64,000 bases of DNA from Limnohabitans planktonicus II-D5. GTDB taxonomy: Bacteria > Pseudomonadota > Gammaproteobacteria > Burkholderiales > Burkholderiaceae_C. A program made the position numbers and the translations under genes. Of this stretch, positions 34,698 through 42,859 are shown piece after piece. A model generated the notes under the pieces. The model saw nothing but the letters and a program-made list of their open reading frames with translations, had not been told where the DNA came from and did no database searches. The stretch spans positions 124,001-188,000 of the forward strand of contig NZ_LFYT02000002.1 in NCBI RefSeq assembly GCF_001270065.2, written 5' to 3'. Positions within the stretch are counted from its first letter, which is position 1. Every line of letters begins with the position of its first letter.

Positions 34698-35807
34698 TTA
34701 AAACCACCGCCTCCACACCGATGTTCGCAGCAATAGTTGTGCGCTGGCCAGACAAATCAACACGCTCATGCCTGCACTCACAACAAATTTGAGCAGCTCA
34801 GGCCAATGCCATCCTTGTAAAGCCAGACCCAAGCCCACCACGATGGGTGGATGAATGAGATAAACAGTCATAGCACTTCGACCAATCGCCTTGTAGGATC
34901 CTGACGGGCTGGTAAAACGATGCTGGGCCCATCGCAGCAGTCCCAACAGGACACCCCATGCCACCAAGGGCTCCCAAAATGCGTAGATTAACGCCTGAAC
35001 ATTCCAACCACCCACAGCTGGCCCAGCCATCCAAGGGATGAGACTGCCAGCGATGGCCACCAACGGAAACAGCCAAACCACCCAACGCATGACCCGTCGC
35101 CAAGTGCTGGCCGATGAGGCCGGCACGTCAAACCACCAACGCGACTGTGCGCCGGCAACGCCCGCAATAAACAGCAAAACATAACCTGGGAAGTAGCCCA
35201 GTTGCCAGCCGATCCACCAGGTTTGTCCAACGGGCCAAACCAAGCGAATCAGAAAGGCCGAGGCACCGACCAACAAGGCTGCGACCCACATCATGGCCAT
35301 GGAGGGAAACGGGCGCACACGTTGCAGCCAGGGCACAAACGGCGTAATCATGCAGGTCATCACCCACAAAGCAGCCACAAACCACAGCGGGCCGGATTCA
35401 AATCGCGCCTGACGCCACAGGGCCATCAGCGTGTCTTGGAATGAAAAGCCTTTGCTCGTGAAAGCCAAAGCGATGGTCAATGGCCCCAGCAAACAACCAA
35501 ACACCAGCAGCGGCAGGCCCAAGCGCACCAGCCGGTCCATCAGGTAACGACTTGTCCCCTTGCGGGCCAGAGCGCGTGGCACATAAGCCCCCGCCAGCAA
35601 AAAGAACAAACCCATGAACCACGACTGATTGAACGTGCAAAAGGCGGTCAGCAGCAGCGAAGAAAACGAGTTGTCTGGACTTTTCTCATGCCAAAACCAC
35701 GAACCTATGGCGCCATACATCAAGGCGGTGTGGTGAACCACCACCAGCAGCGCGACCAAGCCACGCAAGACGTCTACCCACTCGTCCCTGGGTTCAAGAT
35801 TTTTCAT
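34698..35807 (-). CDS. Acyltransferase family 3 membrane protein
   Basis: 369 aa from ATG 35807 (alternatives at 35855 and 35933). About ten membrane helices are visible. The N-terminal helix carries RGLVALLVVVHHTALMYG, with the His-His typical of acyltransferase 3 (OafA/NodX-like) enzymes, and a GLFFLLAGAYVPRAL segment. Such enzymes O-acylate surface sugars. No polysaccharide genes are adjacent, so the substrate is unknown. Confidence 0.87.
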   Translation of the reverse strand: MKNLEPRDEWVDVLRGLVALLVVVHHTALMYGAIGSWFWHEKSPDNSFSSLLLTAFCTFNQSWFMGLFFLLAGAYVPRALARKGTSRYLMDRLVRLGLPLLVFGCLLGPLTIALAFTSKGFSFQDTLMALWRQARFESGPLWFVAALWVMTCMITPFVPWLQRVRPFPSMAMMWVAALLVGASAFLIRLVWPVGQTWWIGWQLGYFPGYVLLFIAGVAGAQSRWWFDVPASSASTWRRVMRWVVWLFPLVAIAGSLIPWMAGPAVGGWNVQALIYAFWEPLVAWGVLLGLLRWAQHRFTSPSGSYKAIGRSAMTVYLIHPPIVVGLGLALQGWHWPELLKFVVSAGMSVLICLASAQLLLRTSVWRRWF

Positions 35808-35959
35808 TGGCGATGATGAATTAAATAACGCTCGTTTATACACATCATGACTCATGTTTGGCCACGAAAAAATCCCCTCGTGTTGACCTCGTGTTGAAAT
35901 ACCAAGCCTTCTGAGCCCGGTACGCATTTCCAAACCCCGCCCTGCCCCGCTGATCGCCC

Positions 35960-36562
35960 ATGCCCTTCTCCCTCGCCACCCCCGCCCACCACGAACTGAT
36001 CATCAAGAAAAGCCGTTTCATCGCCTGCGTGGAGCCTGTGGCCAGCCGTGAAGAGGCGCAATCTCGTGTGGCGCAGCTCAAGTCCGAGCACCCCGATGCG
36101 GCGCATGTGTGCTGGGCGCTGCTGGCCGGTGGCCAGTCAGCCGCCAACGACGATGGCGAGCCCGGCGGCACTGCCGGGCGCCCCATGCTGGACGTGCTGC
36201 GGCACCAGGACTTGCAGGGCGTGATGGCCTCGGTGGTACGTTACTTTGGTGGCGTCAAGTTGGGCGCGGGCGGGCTGGTGCGGGCCTACACCGATGCGGT
36301 GGCGCAGGCGCTGCTGACGGCCGAGAAGATCCCCTTGATCAAGAAAACCGAGCTGGCCTGTAGCGTGCCTTATGCGCTGGAAGGGCTGGTGCGCCGCGAG
36401 GTGGAGCTGGCCCAGGCGCAGTTGCAGGACGTCACGCATGGCAGTGTGGTCACTTTGCGTTTTGCCCTGCCCGCGTCTGACGCAGCGGCCTTGATGCACC
36501 GCCTGAGCGAAAGCGGTCGGGGACAACTGGTGTGGCTGGACGATGAAGCCGCACAGGGATAA
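35960..36562 (+). CDS. YigZ/IMPACT-family protein
   Basis: 200 aa. The conserved IMPACT/UPF0029 core is evident: KKSRFIACVEPV, the central AHVCWA, NDDGEPGGTAGRPML, and VVRYFGGVKLGAGGLVRAY, followed by a C-terminal ferredoxin-like domain. The bacterial function is unclear. A chromate-transporter gene starts 7 nt after its stop, so the three genes may be one transcript. Confidence 0.93.
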   Translation: MPFSLATPAHHELIIKKSRFIACVEPVASREEAQSRVAQLKSEHPDAAHVCWALLAGGQSAANDDGEPGGTAGRPMLDVLRHQDLQGVMASVVRYFGGVKLGAGGLVRAYTDAVAQALLTAEKIPLIKKTELACSVPYALEGLVRREVELAQAQLQDVTHGSVVTLRFALPASDAAALMHRLSESGRGQLVWLDDEAAQG

Positions 36563-36569
36563 TCGCCCC

Positions 36570-37166
36570 ATGCCTGATCACCCGCCGCTGAACCATCCCC
36601 GCTCGAAAACCGACTTGTTTGTGTCTTTCACCATCCTGGCTCTGCAGGGTTTTGGCGGGGTGCTGGCCGTGGTGCAGCGTGAATTGGTCGAGAAAAAACG
36701 CTGGATGACGCGCGAGCAATTCGTCGAAGACTGGGCCGTGGCCCAGATCATGCCCGGCCCGAATGTGGTGAACCTGTCGCTGATGATTGGTGGACGTTAC
36801 TTTGGCTTGCCCGGCGCATTGGCGGGCTTGGCGGGCATGCTGGCCGCGCCCTTGGTGGTGGTGCTTGTGCTGGCCATCGCCTTTGGCGGCGTCTCGGATG
36901 CGGCCTGGGCTCAAGGCGCTTTGCGCGGCATGGGGGCCGTGTCTGCCGGGCTGATCGCTGCGGTTGGCCTCAAACTGATCGGCGCGCTCAAAAGCAACCC
37001 CATGGGCATGCCGGTGTGTGTGGGCCTGGCAGCGGCCAGTTTTGTGGGGGTGGGCGTGATGCGCTGGCCTCTTGCCTTTGTGCTGCTGGGCACGGGCCTG
37101 CTGGCTTGCAGCTGGGCTTATTGGCAGTTGGCTAAACAAGCCGCATCGTCGGGAGCGCAGCCATGA
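36570..37166 (+). CDS. Chromate transporter, N-terminal-type half
   Basis: 198 aa from ATG 36570. It contains the half-ChrA signature LALQGFGG, with the QFVEDWAVAQIMPGPNVVNLS segment and five to six membrane helices. Short ChrA proteins work as paired halves. Its stop overlaps the next gene by ATGA, which encodes the other half. Confidence 0.92.
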   Translation: MPDHPPLNHPRSKTDLFVSFTILALQGFGGVLAVVQRELVEKKRWMTREQFVEDWAVAQIMPGPNVVNLSLMIGGRYFGLPGALAGLAGMLAAPLVVVLVLAIAFGGVSDAAWAQGALRGMGAVSAGLIAAVGLKLIGALKSNPMGMPVCVGLAAASFVGVGVMRWPLAFVLLGTGLLACSWAYWQLAKQAASSGAQP

Positions 37167-37765
37167 ACCCGGTGCTTGCCTTGACGGCCAGTGACTGGCT
37201 GAGTTTGTTCAACCACTTTGCCTCGCTGTCTTTGCTGGCGGTGGGTGGCGCCATCACCACGGCACCCGACATGCACCGCTATCTGGTGGATGAAACGCAA
37301 TGGCTCAGCGATTCGCAGTTCACCTCGTCCATTGCGCTGGCCCAGGCCGCGCCGGGGCCCAACATCTTGTTTGTGGCTTTGATGGGTTTCAACGTGGGCA
37401 TGAATGCCGGTGCAGGCTTGGGCGACAGCTGGATGCGTTTGGGCCTGGCTTGCCTGGGGGTGATGGTGCCCATGCTGGGCATCATGCTGCCGTCATCGGT
37501 GCTGACCTACACGGCCACACGCTGGGCGCACCAGCACCGTGACAACATCGGCATTCGGGCCTTCAAGTCGGGGATGGCGCCCATCGTGATTGCACTGCTG
37601 CTGTCCACGGCCTGGCTCTTGACCCTGAGTCACAACCAGCCTGCGCGTGACTGGCCGCTGTATGCACTGACGGGGCTGACCACTTTGGTGATTTGGCGCA
37701 CACAGATTCACATGCTGTGGCTGATTGGCCTGGGCGCCCTGCTGGGGGGCATGGGCTGGGTTTGA
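37163..37765 (+). CDS. Chromate transporter, second half
   Basis: 200 aa. The same fold as its neighbour with a divergent sequence: SLLAVGGAI, LSDSQFTSSIALAQAAPGPN and LGLACLGVMVPM. Together the two halves should make an antiparallel transporter that exports chromate. The pair is probably expressed with the YigZ-type gene. Confidence 0.92.
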   Translation: MNPVLALTASDWLSLFNHFASLSLLAVGGAITTAPDMHRYLVDETQWLSDSQFTSSIALAQAAPGPNILFVALMGFNVGMNAGAGLGDSWMRLGLACLGVMVPMLGIMLPSSVLTYTATRWAHQHRDNIGIRAFKSGMAPIVIALLLSTAWLLTLSHNQPARDWPLYALTGLTTLVIWRTQIHMLWLIGLGALLGGMGWV

Positions 37766-37792
37766 TGGGCCTTTGGGCCTCTTTGAACAGAC

Positions 37793-38491
37793 TTAAAGTT
37801 TGCGCCAGGAAAAATTGAACGCAGGCCAACCGGCTGTAGCTTGTTGAATCGACAGTGCCCCTTTGTCAGACTCTCCTTGTTCAAACAGGGCAGTGATGGA
37901 CAACAAGGTGTTGTCTACCCCATGCCGTTCCAGTCTGACCTCCTGCATTTCCCATAGGCTGTTGCGCGACATCTCTGTCATTTTTTCGTGCACCACCAGC
38001 GCATCACTCGCCGAACAAACCCATTGAAACTGCACACTGTCGGTCAGGTTATCGGCGATACCCATTTGCTTGTTGAGGTATTGCGCCACCCTTCCTAACA
38101 AGCTGTTGGCCAACACAATGGCGATGGACGCAACACTTGCATCGAACCAGCGATTCATGCCACACATGGCCCCCACGGCGGCTGAACACCATAAAGTGGC
38201 GGCAGTGTTCAAGCCTTGGGCTTGCCTCGAATCTCGAAACATGATCCCGCCCGCAAGAAAGCCCACGCCCACCACAATTTGTGCGGCCATTTGAATCGGC
38301 TCGACAAAACCTTGGGGTGTTTTCGACAGCAGCATGAACAGGGCTGCGCCCATGGCCACCAGTGCGTTGGTCTTGAGGTCCACCAATCGACGATTCCACT
38401 GACGCTCGATGCCAACCAAGGAGCCCAATACCAAGGCCAACAGGATTGACTGAAGAAAATAGTGAGACAGCTGATTCGAAAAAAAACTCAT
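37793..38491 (-). CDS. MgtC/SapB-family membrane protein
   Basis: 232 aa from ATG 38491. Several helices are seen, with the family motif LALVLGSLVGIERQW, then ALVAMGAALF, GVGFLAGGIMF and LNTAATLWCSAAVGAMCG. The C-terminal 80 residues are soluble. It may affect magnesium or membrane-potential homeostasis. It is convergent with the chromate genes. Confidence 0.88.
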   Translation of the reverse strand: MSFFSNQLSHYFLQSILLALVLGSLVGIERQWNRRLVDLKTNALVAMGAALFMLLSKTPQGFVEPIQMAAQIVVGVGFLAGGIMFRDSRQAQGLNTAATLWCSAAVGAMCGMNRWFDASVASIAIVLANSLLGRVAQYLNKQMGIADNLTDSVQFQWVCSASDALVVHEKMTEMSRNSLWEMQEVRLERHGVDNTLLSITALFEQGESDKGALSIQQATAGWPAFNFSWRKL

Positions 38492-38504
38492 AGCCAATGC
38501 TAGA

Positions 38505-38855
38505 TCAGCGCGGGCTTTCGAAAAATACCGTATTCGAATAGTCGCTGACCTCGAAATAGACCTTCTTCTCGCCCGGGTCCACCTGCATGTTGAGGTTTTC
38601 ATCCAGCACGCCATAACCAAAACGGTAGGCGCGTGGCTGCTTGTCATCGGTGCCCAATGCCGTGCTGACCTTGTCCACTTTCAGGAAACGGCGCACGACC
38701 TTGTCACCGGCATAGACTTCCATCACGCCGTTGGTACCGGTCCAGTTCTGGATGTCACGGCTGATCTTGTTTTGCTGCTCTTGCGTGCAGGCAGCCAGCA
38801 AGCAGGCGCTGGTGACCGCGGTGATCAGGGCTGTGTGTTTGATGTTTTGGAGCAT
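38505..38855 (-). CDS. Small lipoprotein of unknown function
   Basis: 116 aa with a signal peptide ending in the lipobox LLAAC (Cys 23), so it should be a lipidated envelope protein. The mature part is acidic and beta-rich (VYAGDKVVRRFLKVDKVSTA, then KKVYFEVSD). I do not recognise a family. It lies 13 nt upstream of the MgtC-like gene and could be cotranscribed with it. Confidence 0.75.
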   Translation of the reverse strand: MLQNIKHTALITAVTSACLLAACTQEQQNKISRDIQNWTGTNGVMEVYAGDKVVRRFLKVDKVSTALGTDDKQPRAYRFGYGVLDENLNMQVDPGEKKVYFEVSDYSNTVFFESPR

Positions 38856-38961
38856 GGAAAATTCCTTGTGTGAAATGGCTGTAAGGGTGATGTCGGGGCT
38901 GAAGCCACCGACCTATTGATCCGGCCCGTTGAAGTCTGCAGGGTGACTTCAATCTTGCACC

Positions 38962-39036
38962 TTGTGGGAGCTAGCCCTGCTGGCGATCAGTCGCTTGTGG
39001 ACCACAGGCTTTTCGCTTGGCTGCAAGCTCCCACAA
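38962..39036. repeat. Single REP-type hairpin (family B)
   Basis: TTGTGGGAGCT (38962-38972) is complementary to AGCTCCCACAA (39026-39036), with a GCCCTGCTGGCGA core and GCTTGG...GCAAGC inside. It is one copy of the unit arrayed at 45061-45551. The surrounding 38856-39097 gap holds no gene I can support. Confidence 0.7.
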
Positions 39037-39097
39037 AATCCTCCCAACTGGCAACACACGGTTCAGACTTCATCGGGCCGAATCCATAAGGATACCG

Positions 39098-39832
39098 TCA
39101 ACTGCGCTGGCGCAAAGCTTCATACAGACACACGCCGCTGGCCACCGAGACGTTGAGACTCTCGACCGCGCCGCGCATGGGAATGCTCACCAGCTCGTCA
39201 CAGTTCTTGCGCGTCAATTGGCGCATGCCGTCGCCCTCGGCGCCCAGCACCAAGGCGGTGGGCACTTTGAGGTCGGCTTGGTAAATGCTGCGTGGCGCGT
39301 CACCACTGGTGCCGATCACCCAGATGCTGCGCTCCTTGAGCTCGCCCAAGGTACGCGCCAGGTTGGTCACCATGAAATACGGCATGGTTTCGGCCGCACC
39401 GCTGGCTACCTTGGCCACGGTGGCGTTGATGCCTGCCGCGTGGTCCTTGGGGGCGATGACCGCGTGCGCGCCCGCGCCATCGGCCACGCGCAGGCAAGCG
39501 CCCAGGTTGTGCGGATCGGTCACGCCGTCCAGCACCAAAAGCAAAGGTGGGCCTTGCACGGTGTCAAGCAGGTCATCGAGAGAGTTGTTTTGCGGCAAGG
39601 GGGCGACCACGGCCACCACACCTTGGTGTCCATGGCCACCGGCCAGCTTGGCCAGGCGCTCGTTGTCCGACTCGATCATGCGCATGCCCGAGTCACGGGC
39701 CTTGTCGATGAACTGCCGCATGCGGGCGTCGCGGCGCGTGACCTCGTAATGGATTTCTACAACGGATTGGGGGGCGATCTTGAGGCGAACGCCCACGGCA
39801 TGGAAGCCGAAGAGCACTTTGTGGGATGACAT
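39098..39832 (-). CDS. rlmB: 23S rRNA (guanosine-2'-O-)-methyltransferase RlmB
   Basis: 244 aa from ATG 39832. N-terminal substrate-binding region (VLFGFHAVGVRLK) and the SpoU-type knotted domain: DPHNLGACLRVADGAGAHAV, ALVLGAEGDGMR and IPMRGAVESLNVSVA. RlmB methylates G2251 of 23S rRNA. The open frame continues upstream to 40264 but only through hairpin repeats, so the short start is right. Confidence 0.95.
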   Translation of the reverse strand: MSSHKVLFGFHAVGVRLKIAPQSVVEIHYEVTRRDARMRQFIDKARDSGMRMIESDNERLAKLAGGHGHQGVVAVVAPLPQNNSLDDLLDTVQGPPLLLVLDGVTDPHNLGACLRVADGAGAHAVIAPKDHAAGINATVAKVASGAAETMPYFMVTNLARTLGELKERSIWVIGTSGDAPRSIYQADLKVPTALVLGAEGDGMRQLTRKNCDELVSIPMRGAVESLNVSVASGVCLYEALRQRS

Positions 39833-39970
39833 GCCAGGATTATCGTTGGTCCCAACAACTGACTGGTCTTGAGACCATGATGACGCCAGTTTCACAATCC
39901 GACAGCGCGATCGGGTTGAACCCGTGGATACGGCACATTGAAGTTTGAAAAGTCTGAGAAATGTCATCTC

Positions 39971-40226
39971 GTAGATCGGTACTCGCAGAGTCCGACGTGA
40001 CGGGCCTCGGCACAGGCCCACGTCGGGGTCTTCGACCGCCGACCTACAAATGGACCCCGTAGGTCGGCACTCGCAGAGTCCGACGTGACGGGCCTCGGCA
40101 CAGGCCCATGTCGGGGTCTTCGACCGCCGACCTACAAATGGACCCCGTAGGTCGGCACTCGCAGAGTCCGACGTGACGAGTTTCGGGACACGCCCCACGT
40201 CGGGGTCTTCGACCGCCGACCTGCAA
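39971..40226. repeat. REP-type hairpin array, family A (first array)
   Basis: Units begin at 39971, 40059 and 40147 with an exact period of 88 bp. Each has GTAGGTCGG...GAGTCCGAC on one side and GTCGGGGTCTTCGACC...CCGACCTAC on the other, which pair to form an imperfect long hairpin. The linker GGCCTCGGCACAGGCC is also partly palindromic. It lies upstream of rlmB. Confidence 0.85.
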
Positions 40227-40229
40227 CAT

Positions 40230-40802
40230 CTTTGAGCAGTAAAACCTTCACAGGGCCGAATCAATAGGTTGAACCCACCGAGTTTTGGCGATGGGTGTTT
40301 TCAGTGATGCCATTCACCCGCATGCGAAGGTGCCACATCGCAGAGTTCAAGTGGGCGCACCTTCTGCTCTTTCGCTGTGCCCTGCTCACGGCGTCTGAGG
40401 GTTCAAAAACCAAGCGTGAATGGCTTGTCCTGGGGCCAGCTTGAAGGCGACAGTCACTGCGCGATCAGCGCACTGAGATGGGGCATCCATCGGGCCTACA
40501 CGTTCATCCAGACGGCCAAGTGTTTTGTTTGCCTGTGCTCTTGCCAGGCAGGATCGAATCAACCGGATGTGGGATGCGCACATCAGCCGTGCGTTTGAGG
40601 CATTGTCAAGGCATTCAGAGCACACGGTGAGTGCGCATCGCGTGCGGCACACCAGAGCCAAGATGAAGCTTGAGCGCATCGGCAACATCAATGCCTCGCC
40701 CGATTGACAAATACTGAATGAACCCGACTGCCGCCTGAAGGTCGCGATCACCCATTGAAGCGCGACTGGACGGGGCCAGCGTGAGGGCCGCAGCATCAGC
40801 GC
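40230..40802. other. Gap without a recognised gene
   Basis: About 570 bp between the family A array and the aminotransferase gene. Open frames of 60-136 aa exist on both strands (for example minus 40386-40796), but none has a ribosome site or a sequence that I recognise, and their composition is not protein-like. It may be a decayed gene. Confidence 0.4.
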
Positions 40803-42014
40803 TTAGGCACCATGCGATGCGCTAGTGGCCAACCAAGTCCGCAGCCGTTTCACGCCCTCCCCCAGCCGCACCAGATCCTGAGACGCAAAGCACCAGCGCA
40901 ACCAGCCTGCCGCCTCGGGGGCAAAGGCTTCGCCGGGTGCCAGGCCCAGACCGGCTTCGGCCACCAGGCGTTTGGCAGTCGCCACCGAGTCGGGATGCCC
41001 TTCAAGCCGGAAAAACGCGTACATACCGCCTTTGGCCGCGGCCACTTGCACGCCGGGCACGGCTTGCAAGAGCGGCACCAGTGTGTCGCGACAGGCTTTA
41101 AGGTGCGCCACCACGCGGGGCGTAATGTCGGCGGTGTTTTGCAAAGCGGCCACGCCTGCCCGTTGGGTGAAGACCGAGGCGCAAGAGGTGTTGAACTCGA
41201 TCAGCTTGCCCATGTGTGGCGTCATGGCGGGCGGCATGACCAGCCAGCCCAGGCGCCAGCCGGTCATCAAAAAGCTCTTTGAAAAGCTGTGCACCACGAC
41301 CAGGCGGTCGTCGGGCTCGGCCACATCCAGAAATGAGGGGGCGCAGCCGTTGGGGGTATCGGCTTCGAAATACAGGCGCTCATACACCTCGTCGGCCAGC
41401 ACCCAGGTGCCGGTGCTGCGGCAGTGCGCCAGGATTTCGGCCTGCTCGGCGCGGCTCAAGGTCCAGCCCGTGGGGTTGTTGGGCGAATTGACGATCAGCA
41501 TTCGCGTGGCGGGCGTGATGGCGGCCTTGAGCGCGGCCATGTCGAGCTGCCACTGGCCAGCCACGGGGCGCAATGACACGCACTTCAAATTCGCCCCCAT
41601 GACCAGCGCCTGCGCCGTAAGGTTGGGCCAGACGGGCGTGACCGCGACCACCTCGTCGCCTGCGTCGATCAGGGCCTGCGCGGCCAGCATCAGGGCGTTG
41701 ACGCCACCCGAGGTGATGGCCAGCCGGTCTACACCTATCGGGCCATGCAGGGCCGTCATGTAGTCGGCCACGGCTTGGCGCAGCTCGGGCAGGCCCAGGT
41801 TGTGGGAATAAAAAGTTTCGCCGCGCTGCATGGAGTCAATGGCAGCCTGACGCACCACATCGGGCGTGACTTCGTCGGACTCGCCAAACCAGAAGGCCAG
41901 CACATCGGCGCGGCCCATGCCCGCATTGGCCACTTCGCGGATGCGGGACTCTTCCAGATCGAGCACGGTCTGGCGCATGAAAGGTGGGAGAAAAGGTGTG
42001 GAGGGGGTGTTCAT
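40803..42014 (-). CDS. Class I/II pyridoxal-phosphate aminotransferase
   Basis: 403 aa of fold type I. Visible are the MGRADVLAFWFGESD start, ITSGGVNALMLA, VNSPNNPTGWTLS, LADEVYERLYF, and the PLP lysine Lys246 in HSFSKSFLMTGWRLGW. The substrate cannot be told from the sequence; arogenate, aspartate or alanine-type enzymes are possible. No pathway genes flank it. Confidence 0.92.
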   Translation of the reverse strand: MNTPSTPFLPPFMRQTVLDLEESRIREVANAGMGRADVLAFWFGESDEVTPDVVRQAAIDSMQRGETFYSHNLGLPELRQAVADYMTALHGPIGVDRLAITSGGVNALMLAAQALIDAGDEVVAVTPVWPNLTAQALVMGANLKCVSLRPVAGQWQLDMAALKAAITPATRMLIVNSPNNPTGWTLSRAEQAEILAHCRSTGTWVLADEVYERLYFEADTPNGCAPSFLDVAEPDDRLVVVHSFSKSFLMTGWRLGWLVMPPAMTPHMGKLIEFNTSCASVFTQRAGVAALQNTADITPRVVAHLKACRDTLVPLLQAVPGVQVAAAKGGMYAFFRLEGHPDSVATAKRLVAEAGLGLAPGEAFAPEAAGWLRWCFASQDLVRLGEGVKRLRTWLATSASHGA

Positions 42015-42119
42015 GTTGGCATCCTAAAGGCAAGCCTGGAGTTTGGCCTGTCGCGTGCTTGCACAAGTTCAAGGCATGCATATGATGGTTGACAAAAAAT
42101 CACACACAGGGAGACCCGC

Positions 42120-42377
42120 ATGACAAAGCACCTGATTCTGGTCGGCTTGATCGCCTGGATGGTGGGCAGCACCAGCCACGCAGCCATCAGCAGCGACAAC
42201 TTCACCGCCACCGCCACCGAACCTTCTTCTGCCCCCAAAAAAACCAAAAAATCCCGCGCCCCCAAGCCCAAGCAAGACAAGGGCTATGGCGAAAACAAAG
42301 CCGAGCGCGACAAGCGCCTGCTGCGCGAATGCCGGGGTAAGCCCAATGCGGGCGCTTGTGAGGGGTATGCGAACTGA
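42120..42377 (+). CDS. Small secreted basic protein
   Basis: 85 aa with a signal peptide ending near TSHAA. The mature part is short, Lys-rich (KKTKKSRAPKPK) and ends in a Cys-containing segment (RECRGKPNAGACEG). GGAGA lies 5-6 nt before the ATG. I do not recognise a family. The two Cys residues could form a disulphide in the periplasm. Confidence 0.65.
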   Translation: MTKHLILVGLIAWMVGSTSHAAISSDNFTATATEPSSAPKKTKKSRAPKPKQDKGYGENKAERDKRLLRECRGKPNAGACEGYAN

Positions 42378-42413
42378 CACGGTCTGTGGGGTGGATCGCT
42401 GAGGTCAACAGAC

Positions 42414-42831
42414 ATGTCGGGGTCTTCGACCGCCGACCTACAAAAACCAATCCCCCGTAGGTCTGTACTCGAAGAGTCCGACGTTGCTGGCTCAAGCTCA
42501 AGCACCTCGGCCGACATCACATCGGGAGGCCTGGCTCAAGGGTCAATGTCGGGGTCTTCGACCACCGACCTACAAAAACCAATCCCCCGTAGGTCGGCAC
42601 TCGAAGAGTCCGACGTTGCACGCCCAATCACCTCGGCCGACATCACATCGGGCGGGCTGGCTCAAGGTTCAATGTCGGGGTCTTCGACCGCCGACCTACA
42701 AAAACCAATCCCCCGTAGGTCTGTACTCGAAGAGTCCGACGTTGCTGGCTCAAGCTCATGCACCTCGGCCGACATCACATCGGGAGGCCTGGCTCAAGGG
42801 TCAATGTCGGGGTCTTCGACCGCCGACCTGC
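42414..42831. repeat. REP-type hairpin array, family A (second array)
   Basis: Same hairpin unit as at 39971, now with loop AAAAACCAATCCCC. GTAGG starts are at 42457, 42589 and 42715 (periods 132 and 126). The linker is different (GCTCAAGC...CACATCGGG). The array fills the gap between the small secreted gene and recD. Reading frames cross it in every frame, which is a by-product of the repeat and not coding. Confidence 0.85.
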
Positions 42832-42859
42832 GAGAACCCGGCGGTGGATGGCACGCAAA

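Noticed and set aside
39098..40264. A longer RlmB starting at 40264
   Set aside because: The extra N-terminus is encoded by hairpin repeats and does not look like protein; ATG 39832 matches the family.
40386..40796. A 136-aa minus-strand frame as a real gene
   Set aside because: No recognisable motif, no ribosome site and poor composition; left as an unassigned gap.
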